Shown here one piece after another: positions 1 through 7,805 of a stretch of DNA of 64,000 nucleotides. Position numbers and translations under genes: made by a program. How positions within the stretch are numbered: the stretch's first letter is position 1; the number at the start of each line of letters is the position of its first letter. The notes under the pieces were generated by a model. That model did no database searches and had not been told where the DNA came from. It worked only from the letters and a program-made list of their open reading frames with translations. The stretch spans positions 14,757-78,756 of the forward strand of contig DETM01000016.1 in NCBI GenBank assembly GCA_002361655.1. Reading direction: 5' to 3'. This stretch comes from Prevotella sp. UBA3288. GTDB lineage: Bacteria > Bacteroidota > Bacteroidia > Bacteroidales > Bacteroidaceae.

Positions 1-2666
1 AGCAGGGCGGCATCCACCCCCATGCGGTTACCCTCGAAATAGAGGTCGCCCTGTTGCATACACCAGAAGCCATAGCGTCCTGCCCGACAGCGTCCCGGAT
101 ATGTGGGCATCGGTCCGTTGCCAATCCATTGCACCCGATCGATGCACTTGTCCAACAGGAAGGCGATGCCCAGTTCCGACAGGAAGGTATCGGTCGTGTC
201 GGGGGTCAGCGCGAAGGAGAAGTGTGTGGCGTTGGCGACGGTCTCCGACTGCAGGTCTACAGCGACAGGCCCTGCCGACTTACCGTCGGCGGAGAGCGGC
301 AACAGATAGCGCTCCAGACGTTTGTCGGCCACCTTGACCATTTCTGCGAGCGTCGCCTTACGCCCGGCACGCACCAGGATGCCGGTTTGCACCAGCGACA
401 TCGGGTCGGAGGTCTTTTCCGTCAAGCCCGAGAGGAAACGTGACGTGAGGTCGGCAGTGCTGATGGGGAATGACTGGCGGAGGAAGGTGTGGCCCTGCGC
501 ATCGGTGACGGTGACGTTGAGCAGACGGATGGCGTCACGACGTGACGGCATGGTGCTGACGGCGGCAGGCAGCGAGAGGGCGTAGTCGACCGAGTCGCGG
601 GGGGCGCAGTCGGGACTGAAGGCACCAGTGGCGAGTGTGTCGCGGTCGGCGGTGACGGTCCAGTGGAAGGTGACATTGTCCTTCAGGTTGAGGAAGTCAT
701 AGCGGTTGAGAATGGTGAGGGTGAGGGCAGAAGGAATGGAGGCTGGAGCGTCGGTTGAGGAGGTTGCGATGAGATCGCAACAAACGGGACGAACGGAGCG
801 GATGAAGGCCCGGGCGTAGTTGCGCTGCAGTTCGTAATAGTTGGGCAGCGGCGTGCGGTCGGCATAGAGCAGTCCGTCGGTGCCTTTGTTGCCGTACATC
901 TCGTAACCGCCATTCTCTGAGGTGTAGACCTTCTCCTCGTAGCCATATTTCGCTCTTAACTCATCACTGTCACCCTTAACCTTTTCACCCTTTAACTTTT
1001 CACCCTTAAACTTTTCACCCTTAAATGGCATTCCCTGGTCCGCCCATTCCCAGACAGCGCCACCGGCGATGCCGGGTGTGCGCTCGATAATCTCCCACTG
1101 GCGGTCGTGGTCTTCGAAGGAGATGCCGAGGGTGTGGCAGTATTCGGTGAAGACCACCGGCCTGTCGAGATGCTGATAGAACCCGCCTATCTGCCCCGTC
1201 GTCGGATAGTGTGAAGCATAAACGGGGGCGTCAGACGGGAACGAGGCGTTGTTTTTTTCCCAGAACCGGCGGAAGTAACTGCCTACCTGCGGAAAGCAGT
1301 AGGGACGCGAGGGGTCGAGCCTCCCGACGTAATCGCCCACTTCGACGCAGGTCTGTGGCAGCGGATTCTCGTTGCCTACGCTCCACATGATGACCGAGGG
1401 GTGCAGTTTGTCACGTTGTACGGTAGCCCGTGCCCGCGTCATCAGAATGTCCTGATAACTGCGGTCGGAAAGATGCTTGTCGCCAAAACCGAAGGGCACC
1501 TCGTCGACGATATAAAAGCCCATGGAGTCGGCCAGTTCGTAGAAGCGCGGTTCGCGAGGATAGTGCGACAGCCGTAGGAAGTTGACCGATGCCTCCTTCA
1601 TCAAGTGCATGTCCTTCAGCGTCAGGCTGTCGCTGATGACCTTCACCGTCGTGGGGTCGGTGCTGTGGGCATTGACGCCCCGCAGTTTCACCGGCTTACC
1701 GTTCACCATCAGCACATTCCTGACAGTGTCGAGGGGCGAGTTGGAGCGGCCGGCGATGCTGATCTCGCGGATACCGATCCGGTGGGTGAAGGTCTGCAGC
1801 GTCTTGTCGCGTTCTTTCAGATATACCTTTAATACATATAAATAAGGTGTCTCCGCCGTCCAGAGCCGGGGATTGGCCACGGTGACCCTTGCGGGAAAAC
1901 CGCAAGGCACAGGTGTCTCCGCCGTCCAGAGCCGGGGATTGGCCACGGGACCGCCGGTAGAGACGACGTGCCCTTCGGCATCGAGCAACTCGTAACTGAC
2001 GGTGGTGTGGCGCGTGGCGTTGGCCACCGTGGGACTGACGATGAAGCGGCCGTCGGTATGAGTGACGACAGTCAGATCGCTGAGATGCGTCGCGGGCACG
2101 GCCATCAGCGTGACATCGCGGAAGATGCCCATCGTGGCCCAGTCGTCGAAGCAGTCGAACTCGTAGCCTTTGAACCGCGAGTAGACCCTCATGGCCAGTT
2201 GCTGATCCTCGCCCTTGAATGCCCGCCGGGTGAGGTAGGGTGTGAGGTTGAAGATACAGGTGTTGTAAGCCGACTGCCACGATCCAACCCGTTGTCCGTT
2301 GAGCCACAGGTCGTAACCTCGCAGCACGCCGTCGAGGCGTATGTAGACCTGCTGTCCGCGCCACGCCTGGGGCAGGGTGAACGTGGTGCGGTAGTAGCCG
2401 GTCAGCGAGTCGGGATAGTCGTAGCGCGGCTCACAGAATCCGTGGGCCTCCCAGCATCCCGGCACGGGGATGGGGCGCCACGACGCGTCGGCCGCTGGCA
2501 CCGTCGGCTGACTGTCGTCGATACCGTGCTCTACCTTCAGTAGCCACTGTCCGTTGAGCGACTTCATCATCGCAGGGTCGGTCACTGGCCAGACCTGTGC
2601 CCCTGCGTGGCTAAATGATAAATGACAAATGATAAATGATAAACCTATCAGACGACGTATGCCCAT
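1..2666 (-). CDS. Glycoside hydrolase family 2 beta-galactosidase (C-terminus beyond the window)
   Basis: Secreted or periplasmic GH2 enzyme, probably releasing beta-linked galactose from pectin side chains. The ATG at 2666 opens a signal peptide (MGIRRLIG... ending HAGA before Gln24). Jelly-roll and Ig-like GH2 domains follow, then the TIM barrel. The NEN motif places the acid/base at Glu433 and FTEYCH the nucleophile at Glu508; WEWADQG is also typical of the family. The frame is open for 888 codons and runs off the left edge near the small-domain motif WIGNGP. Two oddities lie inside it: a 37-bp direct repeat giving VANPRLWTAETP twice, and four 15-bp units encoding a run of xKGEK just after WEWADQG. 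It lies 104 bp downstream of the DUF362 gene and is probably co-transcribed. Family assignment is firm; the substrate is inferred from neighbours. Confidence 0.9.
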   Translation of the reverse strand, partial: MGIRRLIGLSFIICHLSFSHAGAQVWPVTDPAMMKSLNGQWLLKVEHGIDDSQPTVPAADASWRPIPVPGCWEAHGFCEPRYDYPDSLTGYYRTTFTLPQAWRGQQVYIRLDGVLRGYDLWLNGQRVGSWQSAYNTCIFNLTPYLTRRAFKGEDQQLAMRVYSRFKGYEFDCFDDWATMGIFRDVTLMAVPATHLSDLTVVTHTDGRFIVSPTVANATRHTTVSYELLDAEGHVVSTGGPVANPRLWTAETPVPCGFPARVTVANPRLWTAETPYLYVLKVYLKERDKTLQTFTHRIGIREISIAGRSNSPLDTVRNVLMVNGKPVKLRGVNAHSTDPTTVKVISDSLTLKDMHLMKEASVNFLRLSHYPREPRFYELADSMGFYIVDEVPFGFGDKHLSDRSYQDILMTRARATVQRDKLHPSVIMWSVGNENPLPQTCVEVGDYVGRLDPSRPYCFPQVGSYFRRFWEKNNASFPSDAPVYASHYPTTGQIGGFYQHLDRPVVFTEYCHTLGISFEDHDRQWEIIERTPGIAGGAVWEWADQGMPFKGEKFKGEKLKGEKVKGDSDELRAKYGYEEKVYTSENGGYEMYGNKGTDGLLYADRTPLPNYYELQRNYARAFIRSVRPVCCDLIATSSTDAPASIPSALTLTILNRYDFLNLKDNVTFHWTVTADRDTLATGAFSPDCAPRDSVDYALSLPAAVSTMPSRRDAIRLLNVTVTDAQGHTFLRQSFPISTADLTSRFLSGLTEKTSDPMSLVQTGILVRAGRKATLAEMVKVADKRLERYLLPLSADGKSAGPVAVDLQSETVANATHFSFALTPDTTDTFLSELGIAFLLDKCIDRVQWIGNGPMPTYPGRCRAGRYGFWCMQQGDLYFEGNRMGVDAAL
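971..1025. repeat. 15-bp tandem repeat inside the GH2 gene
   Basis: Nearly four copies of CTTTTCACCCTTAAA (plus strand) are read in frame as FKGEK-FKGEK-LKGEK-VKG on the minus strand. The unit resembles the repeat in the spacer at 41555-41592. Confidence 0.85.
1846..1948. repeat. In-frame 66-bp-period duplication carrying a palindrome
   Basis: A 37-bp segment at 1846-1882 recurs identically at 1912-1948. The 29 bp between the copies contain an 8-bp perfect inverted repeat (CCTTGCGG, 5-nt loop, CCGCAAGG) at about 1887-1907. The period of 66 bp keeps the GH2 reading frame, so the protein carries VANPRLWTAETP, then VPCGFPARVT, then VANPRLWTAETP again. Confidence 0.9.
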
Positions 2667-2770
2667 GCTCAATTCTAATCATAATTCTTTTAGTCGGCTA
2701 TCGCCTTTCTTGCGTCCCGTTGGTAGCAAGCGACCAGAGGTCGAGCGGTAAAAGCGGCAAAGCCGAGCGC
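2667..2770. other. Intergenic spacer with short inverted repeats
   Basis: The spacer between the DUF362 and GH2 genes contains small palindromes (GACC-AGA-GGTC and CGGC-AAA-GCCG) and copies of an AATTCTC motif. It has no T-tract that would make it a clear intrinsic terminator, so read-through from the DUF362 gene is plausible. Confidence 0.4.
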
Positions 2771-4948
2771 TCAATTCTCAATTCTCCTGTATTTCAGGTC
2801 AATCTTGGTGTACTTACGGGAAAAAGTCGTTGGCTCCGCCGACGACAGTTTCCCGTCGTTCCAGTGTTCGAAGAGTCCGAGTGGCTCCGTCAGCGGTTTG
2901 CCCTGCTGCTTGTAGACGGTGCCACTGGGTGTATTGGGGATGGTGGCGGCCTCCCGCAGATATTCGTCGCAGTAGTTCAGGCTGCCGAACTCCGGCCACT
3001 CGCCGATGATGATGTCCATAGCCACGGCATCGAGTGCCACCTCGTCCTGCGAGACGAGCAGCGAGCAGGCCCAGTCGCCGTTGAACGGCTCTTTCATCCA
3101 CTTTGGGTTGGGTGCACCGTTGACATCGCGAGAGCCGTAGGTGCCGTCGATGAGCAGCAGCAGTGCCTTCTGGCCCATGTCCTTATGTGCGAGCCAGTCG
3201 ACGAAGGTCTTGTATTGCGGCTTGCCGTGGCGTTTGTCCTGCGACACGTTGTTGTGGGCATTCTGCCGCCACCGCAGGTTGATGTCGGTGGCTCCGTACC
3301 AGTTTTTAGTGGTCAGCGTCACGCCGGGACCACTGTGTGTCTTCAGCAGGGCCGAATTGATGAGGTAGTCGGCATCGACGATGCACTTGGCCAGTCCGCG
3401 AGCCATCTTACCGTTGTCCACCGAATAGACAATCTGCTCGGGGTAGTACTCGCATTTCTCTCGCCCGTCACCGCCGATATTGTCGACGAACCGCACCTGC
3501 GGGAACTCACGGTACACCTTATTATATATAGAGTCGGTAATGGCCCTGCTGGGTTCGCAGATAACGATGTCCTGCTGGCGCACGCCGCCGTCGCGGACCA
3601 TGGATCGCACCAGCGCCAAGGTGACGAAAGGCGACGAGTTGAGTTCGATGGTGTCGTGGTGGGTGATGGCGTTGTTCATGTTCAGTTTGATGGCGATGCT
3701 TTCGCCCTTCTTATAGCCCCGGTTGCCGCGGCCATGGGTCTTATTGAAGTGGCGGAAGAGGGCTTGCCACGCTTTCTTTGCCGTTGGCTCGCCGGTGAGT
3801 TGGATGATGGCTTCGGGAATCATCGCGTCAGCCTTCTGCTGGTCGTTCCAGCGGTCCTCCACCCAGAGTCCGTTGTGGCCGTCCCATTTGGCCACCCCTG
3901 GTGCATGGACCCATGCCACCCTACCGGGATGGATGCCCCGTCCCACGCCTAGCGGCTGGTTGGGACCGGTGAAGAGTCGGGGCTTCGGGGTGTTGCCGAA
4001 GTCGCCGAAGAACAGTCGGTCGCGGTTGACAGCCTCGCTGAGCAGTTGGATGGTGGTAGAGGGCCCGAGGTCGGGGTCTTTCCATGCCCTGAGTTGCCAG
4101 ACCACCTTGCCGTCTTTGTCGACTTCGATGGCTTGAACGGGGGCATTGGCAGTATCCATCGGGGTCTTGTTCCACTCGTTGTACCAGTTGTTGATGATAT
4201 GTCCGCCGTCCTTCAGACGTACCACCTTCTGCGGCTGGGTGACACCATACTGCGTGGTGTTCAGTTGCCAAACGGTGTGTCCCTGGCGGTTGATCTCCTG
4301 TATGAGCCCCTTGCGGCCGGTAATGAGCAGGTTGCCGGTCTTCGGCATCTCCTGTACCGACCATGGTAGCATACCGCCCCATCGGTCAACCTCCTTGCCG
4401 TCGGATGTGAACTCATGGACACACCCCATCGCCATGTTGGCCACGAGCAGTGTGCCGCGCGAGGAGAGGCGGGCATTGCGGAACTGTCCATGCACAGAGC
4501 CTTTAGCATTGGTGGGCAGTTCAAACTCACGGACGATGCGACACTCAGGAATCGCCATGACCACCGCCTTGGCCGGCCGTCCGTTCTGCACGAACACCAC
4601 ATGACTGCGGCCGATGGGCTGAACGGTGTGAATCTCAGTGCCCTGGGGAGCGGCATACTGCCAGACGGTCTCGCTCTGCTGAGTCACCTCGGCCACGCCA
4701 TACTGGTGTGCCACGAGGATATGGCCGTCGGTCATCAGCACGGCATCGCTGATCTCGCCTCGCTTCAGTTGGTCATTGTAACGCCAGGCCACCTGTCCGT
4801 CTTTGACGATGAACATACGGCGCTGCTTGCTCTGTCCGGCATAGAAGAAGTTGTGGCGCGACAGCCGCTCGTCGGTCTGTGTCTGCGCGGTGGCCTCCAT
4901 GGTACCGGTAGCCAGGAAGGCTAAGAGGGAAAAGAGTAGTTTGTTCAT
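2771..4948 (-). CDS. Secreted beta-propeller/DUF362 fusion protein
   Basis: A 725-residue exported protein of unknown function. A signal peptide (about 1-21, ending ATAQ) precedes a PQQ/NHL-like beta-propeller from about 30 to 330, seen as repeated V-W-x-Y/L and DGHILVA, GTLLVA, GNLLITG strands. A DUF362-type domain follows from about 345 to 700, beginning GVGRGIHPGRVAWVHAPG and including LLKTHSGPGVTLTTKNWYG. DUF362 proteins often carry ferredoxin-like cysteine clusters, but no CxxCxxC motif is present here. It is the first gene of a short minus-strand unit with the GH2 gene and diverges from the PL22/GH105 gene, which suggests a role in pectin breakdown. The reaction is unknown; a hydrolase or lyase accessory role is only a guess. 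Confidence 0.75.
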   Translation of the reverse strand: MNKLLFSLLAFLATGTMEATAQTQTDERLSRHNFFYAGQSKQRRMFIVKDGQVAWRYNDQLKRGEISDAVLMTDGHILVAHQYGVAEVTQQSETVWQYAAPQGTEIHTVQPIGRSHVVFVQNGRPAKAVVMAIPECRIVREFELPTNAKGSVHGQFRNARLSSRGTLLVANMAMGCVHEFTSDGKEVDRWGGMLPWSVQEMPKTGNLLITGRKGLIQEINRQGHTVWQLNTTQYGVTQPQKVVRLKDGGHIINNWYNEWNKTPMDTANAPVQAIEVDKDGKVVWQLRAWKDPDLGPSTTIQLLSEAVNRDRLFFGDFGNTPKPRLFTGPNQPLGVGRGIHPGRVAWVHAPGVAKWDGHNGLWVEDRWNDQQKADAMIPEAIIQLTGEPTAKKAWQALFRHFNKTHGRGNRGYKKGESIAIKLNMNNAITHHDTIELNSSPFVTLALVRSMVRDGGVRQQDIVICEPSRAITDSIYNKVYREFPQVRFVDNIGGDGREKCEYYPEQIVYSVDNGKMARGLAKCIVDADYLINSALLKTHSGPGVTLTTKNWYGATDINLRWRQNAHNNVSQDKRHGKPQYKTFVDWLAHKDMGQKALLLLIDGTYGSRDVNGAPNPKWMKEPFNGDWACSLLVSQDEVALDAVAMDIIIGEWPEFGSLNYCDEYLREAATIPNTPSGTVYKQQGKPLTEPLGLFEHWNDGKLSSAEPTTFSRKYTKIDLKYRRIEN

Positions 4949-4970
4949 AGGTGAATAGTATTTCTGCCTA

Positions 4971-4978
4971 CAAAATTA
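4971..4978 (-). promoter_or_regulatory. Minus-strand -7 box for the DUF362-GH2 unit
   Basis: TAATTTTG on the minus strand matches the Bacteroidetes -7 consensus TAnnTTTG and ends about 23 bp upstream of the ATG at 4948. No clear -33 TTTG is seen at the usual distance. Confidence 0.5.
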
Positions 4979-5021
4979 CAACTTCTTTCTGAATTTCGTC
5001 TATCTTTTAAAAAAAAAAGAG

Positions 5022-5029
5022 TATATTTG
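5022..5029 (+). promoter_or_regulatory. Plus-strand -7 box for the PL22-like/GH105 gene
   Basis: TATATTTG matches TAnnTTTG and lies 37 bp upstream of the ATG at 5067, just after an A-rich tract. The -33 element is weak. Together with the box at 4971-4978 it makes this a divergent promoter region. Confidence 0.55.
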
Positions 5030-5066
5030 TGGCGGATTATCAAAAACTATTGAAAACGAGACTACT

Positions 5067-7805
5067 ATGAACAGACTTCAGACCTTCTGCATGGCTATGC
5101 TTTGGCCCGCAATGATGACGGCGCAGATTGGGACCCGCTTCCCATCGGAGCGCAAGGTGATAACCGACCCCAAGACGGGTGTCGAACTGGTGTTTCTGAC
5201 CTCGAAGAGCGGTACCGGCGACTCGAAGATCTACCAGACCCACAACCAGTGGACCAGCGACGGGCGTTGGGTCATCTTCCGCTCCGACCGTGTCAAGGGT
5301 TACGATTCGGTAAGTAAGCGCGGATGGAGCGAGGCGATGGCCGTTAACGAGGAGACGGGCGAGATGGTGCAGGTGACGGAAGGCGGCTTCACGGGGATGC
5401 TCTGTGTGGCCCGCAAGTCGATGAACCTCTACATCATGCGTCATGCCCTGGACAAGAAAGGTAACCGCACCGGTATGGAGGTGGTGGAAATCAACCTGGA
5501 GAAACTCTTCGCCGACAGCGAGGCCGGCAGCCTGAAGAAGAAACAGGCCTATGAGCGCGTCTGTGGCGTGATTCCTGCCGAGATGTGCAGCGAGGGCGAC
5601 ATGGCCCTCGACGGCAGCGAGACCATTGCCTATTTCCGGCTGGACAAGGACTATGCCGGCAGATTTCCCATCGCCGAACCGATCGCCTCCAACTTCGGCC
5701 CTCGCAAGATGGGGTCCGGTCCCGGCGGTATCGGCAAAATAGACCTCACCACGGGAAAGTGTGAGCCGGTGGTGGCCGTCCACTTCAAGGTGGGGCACAT
5801 ACAGGGCAACCCCTGGAAGTCCGGCGAGGTCATCTTCTGCTGGGAGACCGGCGGCAAGGCACCGCAGCGCACCTGGATCTGCAATGCCGACGGAAGCGGA
5901 CTGCGCCCCGTCTACCGCGAGACCGAACACGACTGGGTGACCCACGAGGCAGTCATTAGTGCCGACGAGTTGGTCATTGCCATCATCGGCCACCGGCCGA
6001 TAGGCAAGGGTGAGCAGAAGAAAATTGACGGTCTCGAAGCCTTTGCCACCTCCAGCGACTGGGGGCCCTCGGGCACGAAAGCCTATCCCACCGGCATTGC
6101 CGTGGTCAATATGCGAACGCGGGAGTTGACGATGGAGGGCCAGGTGGCCGGCGACAACTTCTGGCATGTGGGGGGCTCGAGCGACGGCCACTGGTTAGTG
6201 GGCGACGACTTTGCCCGTGAACTATGGCTGATAGACCGCCATAGCGGCGAGCGCATCCTGCTCACCGCAGGTCATAAGACCACGGCCCGCGACCATGTGC
6301 ACCCCACCTTCAAGCCCGATGGCACAGAGATAGAGATTCAGTCGGCCATGCTCTCTGATGACGGCCGCTCGATGAACATCTGCATCGTGAAGTTGCCACA
6401 GCATCTGCTTGACAGATATAAGAAGTCTCATGGCACCGCGGCACAGACTATGGTGAACGACAACAACACCCCGCTGCACCTGCTGAAGCCGGCCTACAAG
6501 GTGGGCTATGGCATTCCGAAAGCAGAGGAAGTGAAACAGACGATGGACCGCGTGCTGAAATACATCGACAGCGAGACCCCGGCCGTGCTGGTGGACAAGC
6601 GTACGGGCAAGGAAGTGACCGACCTGAAACAAGTGAACGAGAACACCCAGTTGAAGCAGGGCGGCTTCCGTCTGACCAGTTATGAGTGGGGTGTCACCTA
6701 TTCCGGTGTGCTGTCGGCCTACGAGGCTACCGGCGACGCTGCCTATCGCGACTATGTGGTGAAGCGCCACCGTCTGCTGGGAGACATCGCACCCGCCTTC
6801 CGCCAACTGCACCGCGATGGCAAGCAGATTGACGGCAATGTGCGCCGTGTCGTGGACCCTCATGCCCTCGACGATGCCGGAGCCGTGTGCTGCTCGATGA
6901 TCAAGAATGTGCTGAGACAAGAGGAGGGCTGCGGCGACGGCACAGCACTGCATGCTTCACTAAGACCTCTCATCGACAACTACGCCGACTATATATTAAA
7001 TAAGGAGTACCGCCTCAGCGACGGCACCTTTGCCCGTCTGCGGCCTCAGAAGAACACGGTGTGGCTGGACGATATGTTTATGGGCATACCGGCCGTGGCC
7101 TACATGGGCCGGCTGACCGGCGAACGGAAATACTACGACGAGGCCGCCAGACTGGTGTTGCAGTTTGCCGACAGGATGTGGGTGGAGGAGGAGAAACTGT
7201 TCCGTCACGGATGGGTGGAGGCCATGCTGCCGCATCCCTCCTTCTTCTGGGGCCGCGCCAACGGATGGGCCATACTGACGATGTGCGAGGTGCTCGACGT
7301 GCTGCCCGCCGACCACCCGCAACGTCAGCAGATACTCAACTTACTGCAAAGCCATGCCGCGGGCCTTGCCGCCCTACAGGGTAATGACGGCTTCTGGCAT
7401 CAACTGCTCAATCGCACCGACTCCTATCCCGAGACTTCGGCCACCGCCATCTATACCTACTGTCTCGCTCACGCCATCAACCAAGGCTGGCTGGACGCCA
7501 AAGCCTATGGGGCGGCAACGCTACTGGGCTGGCACGCCGTCAATAGCGCAGTGAACAGCAAAGGCCAGGTGGAAGGAGTCTGCGTAGGTACGGGTATGGG
7601 CTTCGACCCGTCGTTCTATGCCTACCGCCCGGTGCATGTGATGGCCGCCCACGGCTATGGCCCTGTAATCTGGGCCGGTGCTGAGGTCATCCGACTGCTG
7701 AAAAGCCAATATCCGAAGATGAACGACAGTGCCGTACACTTCTACGACCAGCCCGTACCGACGGACAAGCCGATCTTCAATTACGACGGTAAGATACGGT
7801 TCTGA
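5067..7805 (+). CDS. PL22-like / GH105 fusion (unsaturated rhamnogalacturonyl hydrolase)
   Basis: A 912-residue secreted protein with two catalytic-type halves. After a signal peptide (about 1-19) comes a seven-bladed propeller resembling PL22 oligogalacturonate lyase, about 20-455. Metal-binding-type histidines lie in GHIQGNPW (His244), THEAV (His293) and HVHP (His410, His412). In canonical PL22 a Gln precedes the HxH pair by three residues; here that position appears to be Ala. The second half, from about 462, is a GH105 (alpha/alpha)6 barrel with WLDDMFMG (Asp668, Asp669) and WGRANGW (728-734), which hydrolyses the unsaturated galacturonosyl residue left by rhamnogalacturonan lyases. The gene is plus-strand, alone, and its 3' end overlaps the convergent gene by 29 bp. 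The GH105 call is strong; the PL22 activity is inferred. Confidence 0.85.
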   Translation: MNRLQTFCMAMLWPAMMTAQIGTRFPSERKVITDPKTGVELVFLTSKSGTGDSKIYQTHNQWTSDGRWVIFRSDRVKGYDSVSKRGWSEAMAVNEETGEMVQVTEGGFTGMLCVARKSMNLYIMRHALDKKGNRTGMEVVEINLEKLFADSEAGSLKKKQAYERVCGVIPAEMCSEGDMALDGSETIAYFRLDKDYAGRFPIAEPIASNFGPRKMGSGPGGIGKIDLTTGKCEPVVAVHFKVGHIQGNPWKSGEVIFCWETGGKAPQRTWICNADGSGLRPVYRETEHDWVTHEAVISADELVIAIIGHRPIGKGEQKKIDGLEAFATSSDWGPSGTKAYPTGIAVVNMRTRELTMEGQVAGDNFWHVGGSSDGHWLVGDDFARELWLIDRHSGERILLTAGHKTTARDHVHPTFKPDGTEIEIQSAMLSDDGRSMNICIVKLPQHLLDRYKKSHGTAAQTMVNDNNTPLHLLKPAYKVGYGIPKAEEVKQTMDRVLKYIDSETPAVLVDKRTGKEVTDLKQVNENTQLKQGGFRLTSYEWGVTYSGVLSAYEATGDAAYRDYVVKRHRLLGDIAPAFRQLHRDGKQIDGNVRRVVDPHALDDAGAVCCSMIKNVLRQEEGCGDGTALHASLRPLIDNYADYILNKEYRLSDGTFARLRPQKNTVWLDDMFMGIPAVAYMGRLTGERKYYDEAARLVLQFADRMWVEEEKLFRHGWVEAMLPHPSFFWGRANGWAILTMCEVLDVLPADHPQRQQILNLLQSHAAGLAALQGNDGFWHQLLNRTDSYPETSATAIYTYCLAHAINQGWLDAKAYGAATLLGWHAVNSAVNSKGQVEGVCVGTGMGFDPSFYAYRPVHVMAAHGYGPVIWAGAEVIRLLKSQYPKMNDSAVHFYDQPVPTDKPIFNYDGKIRF

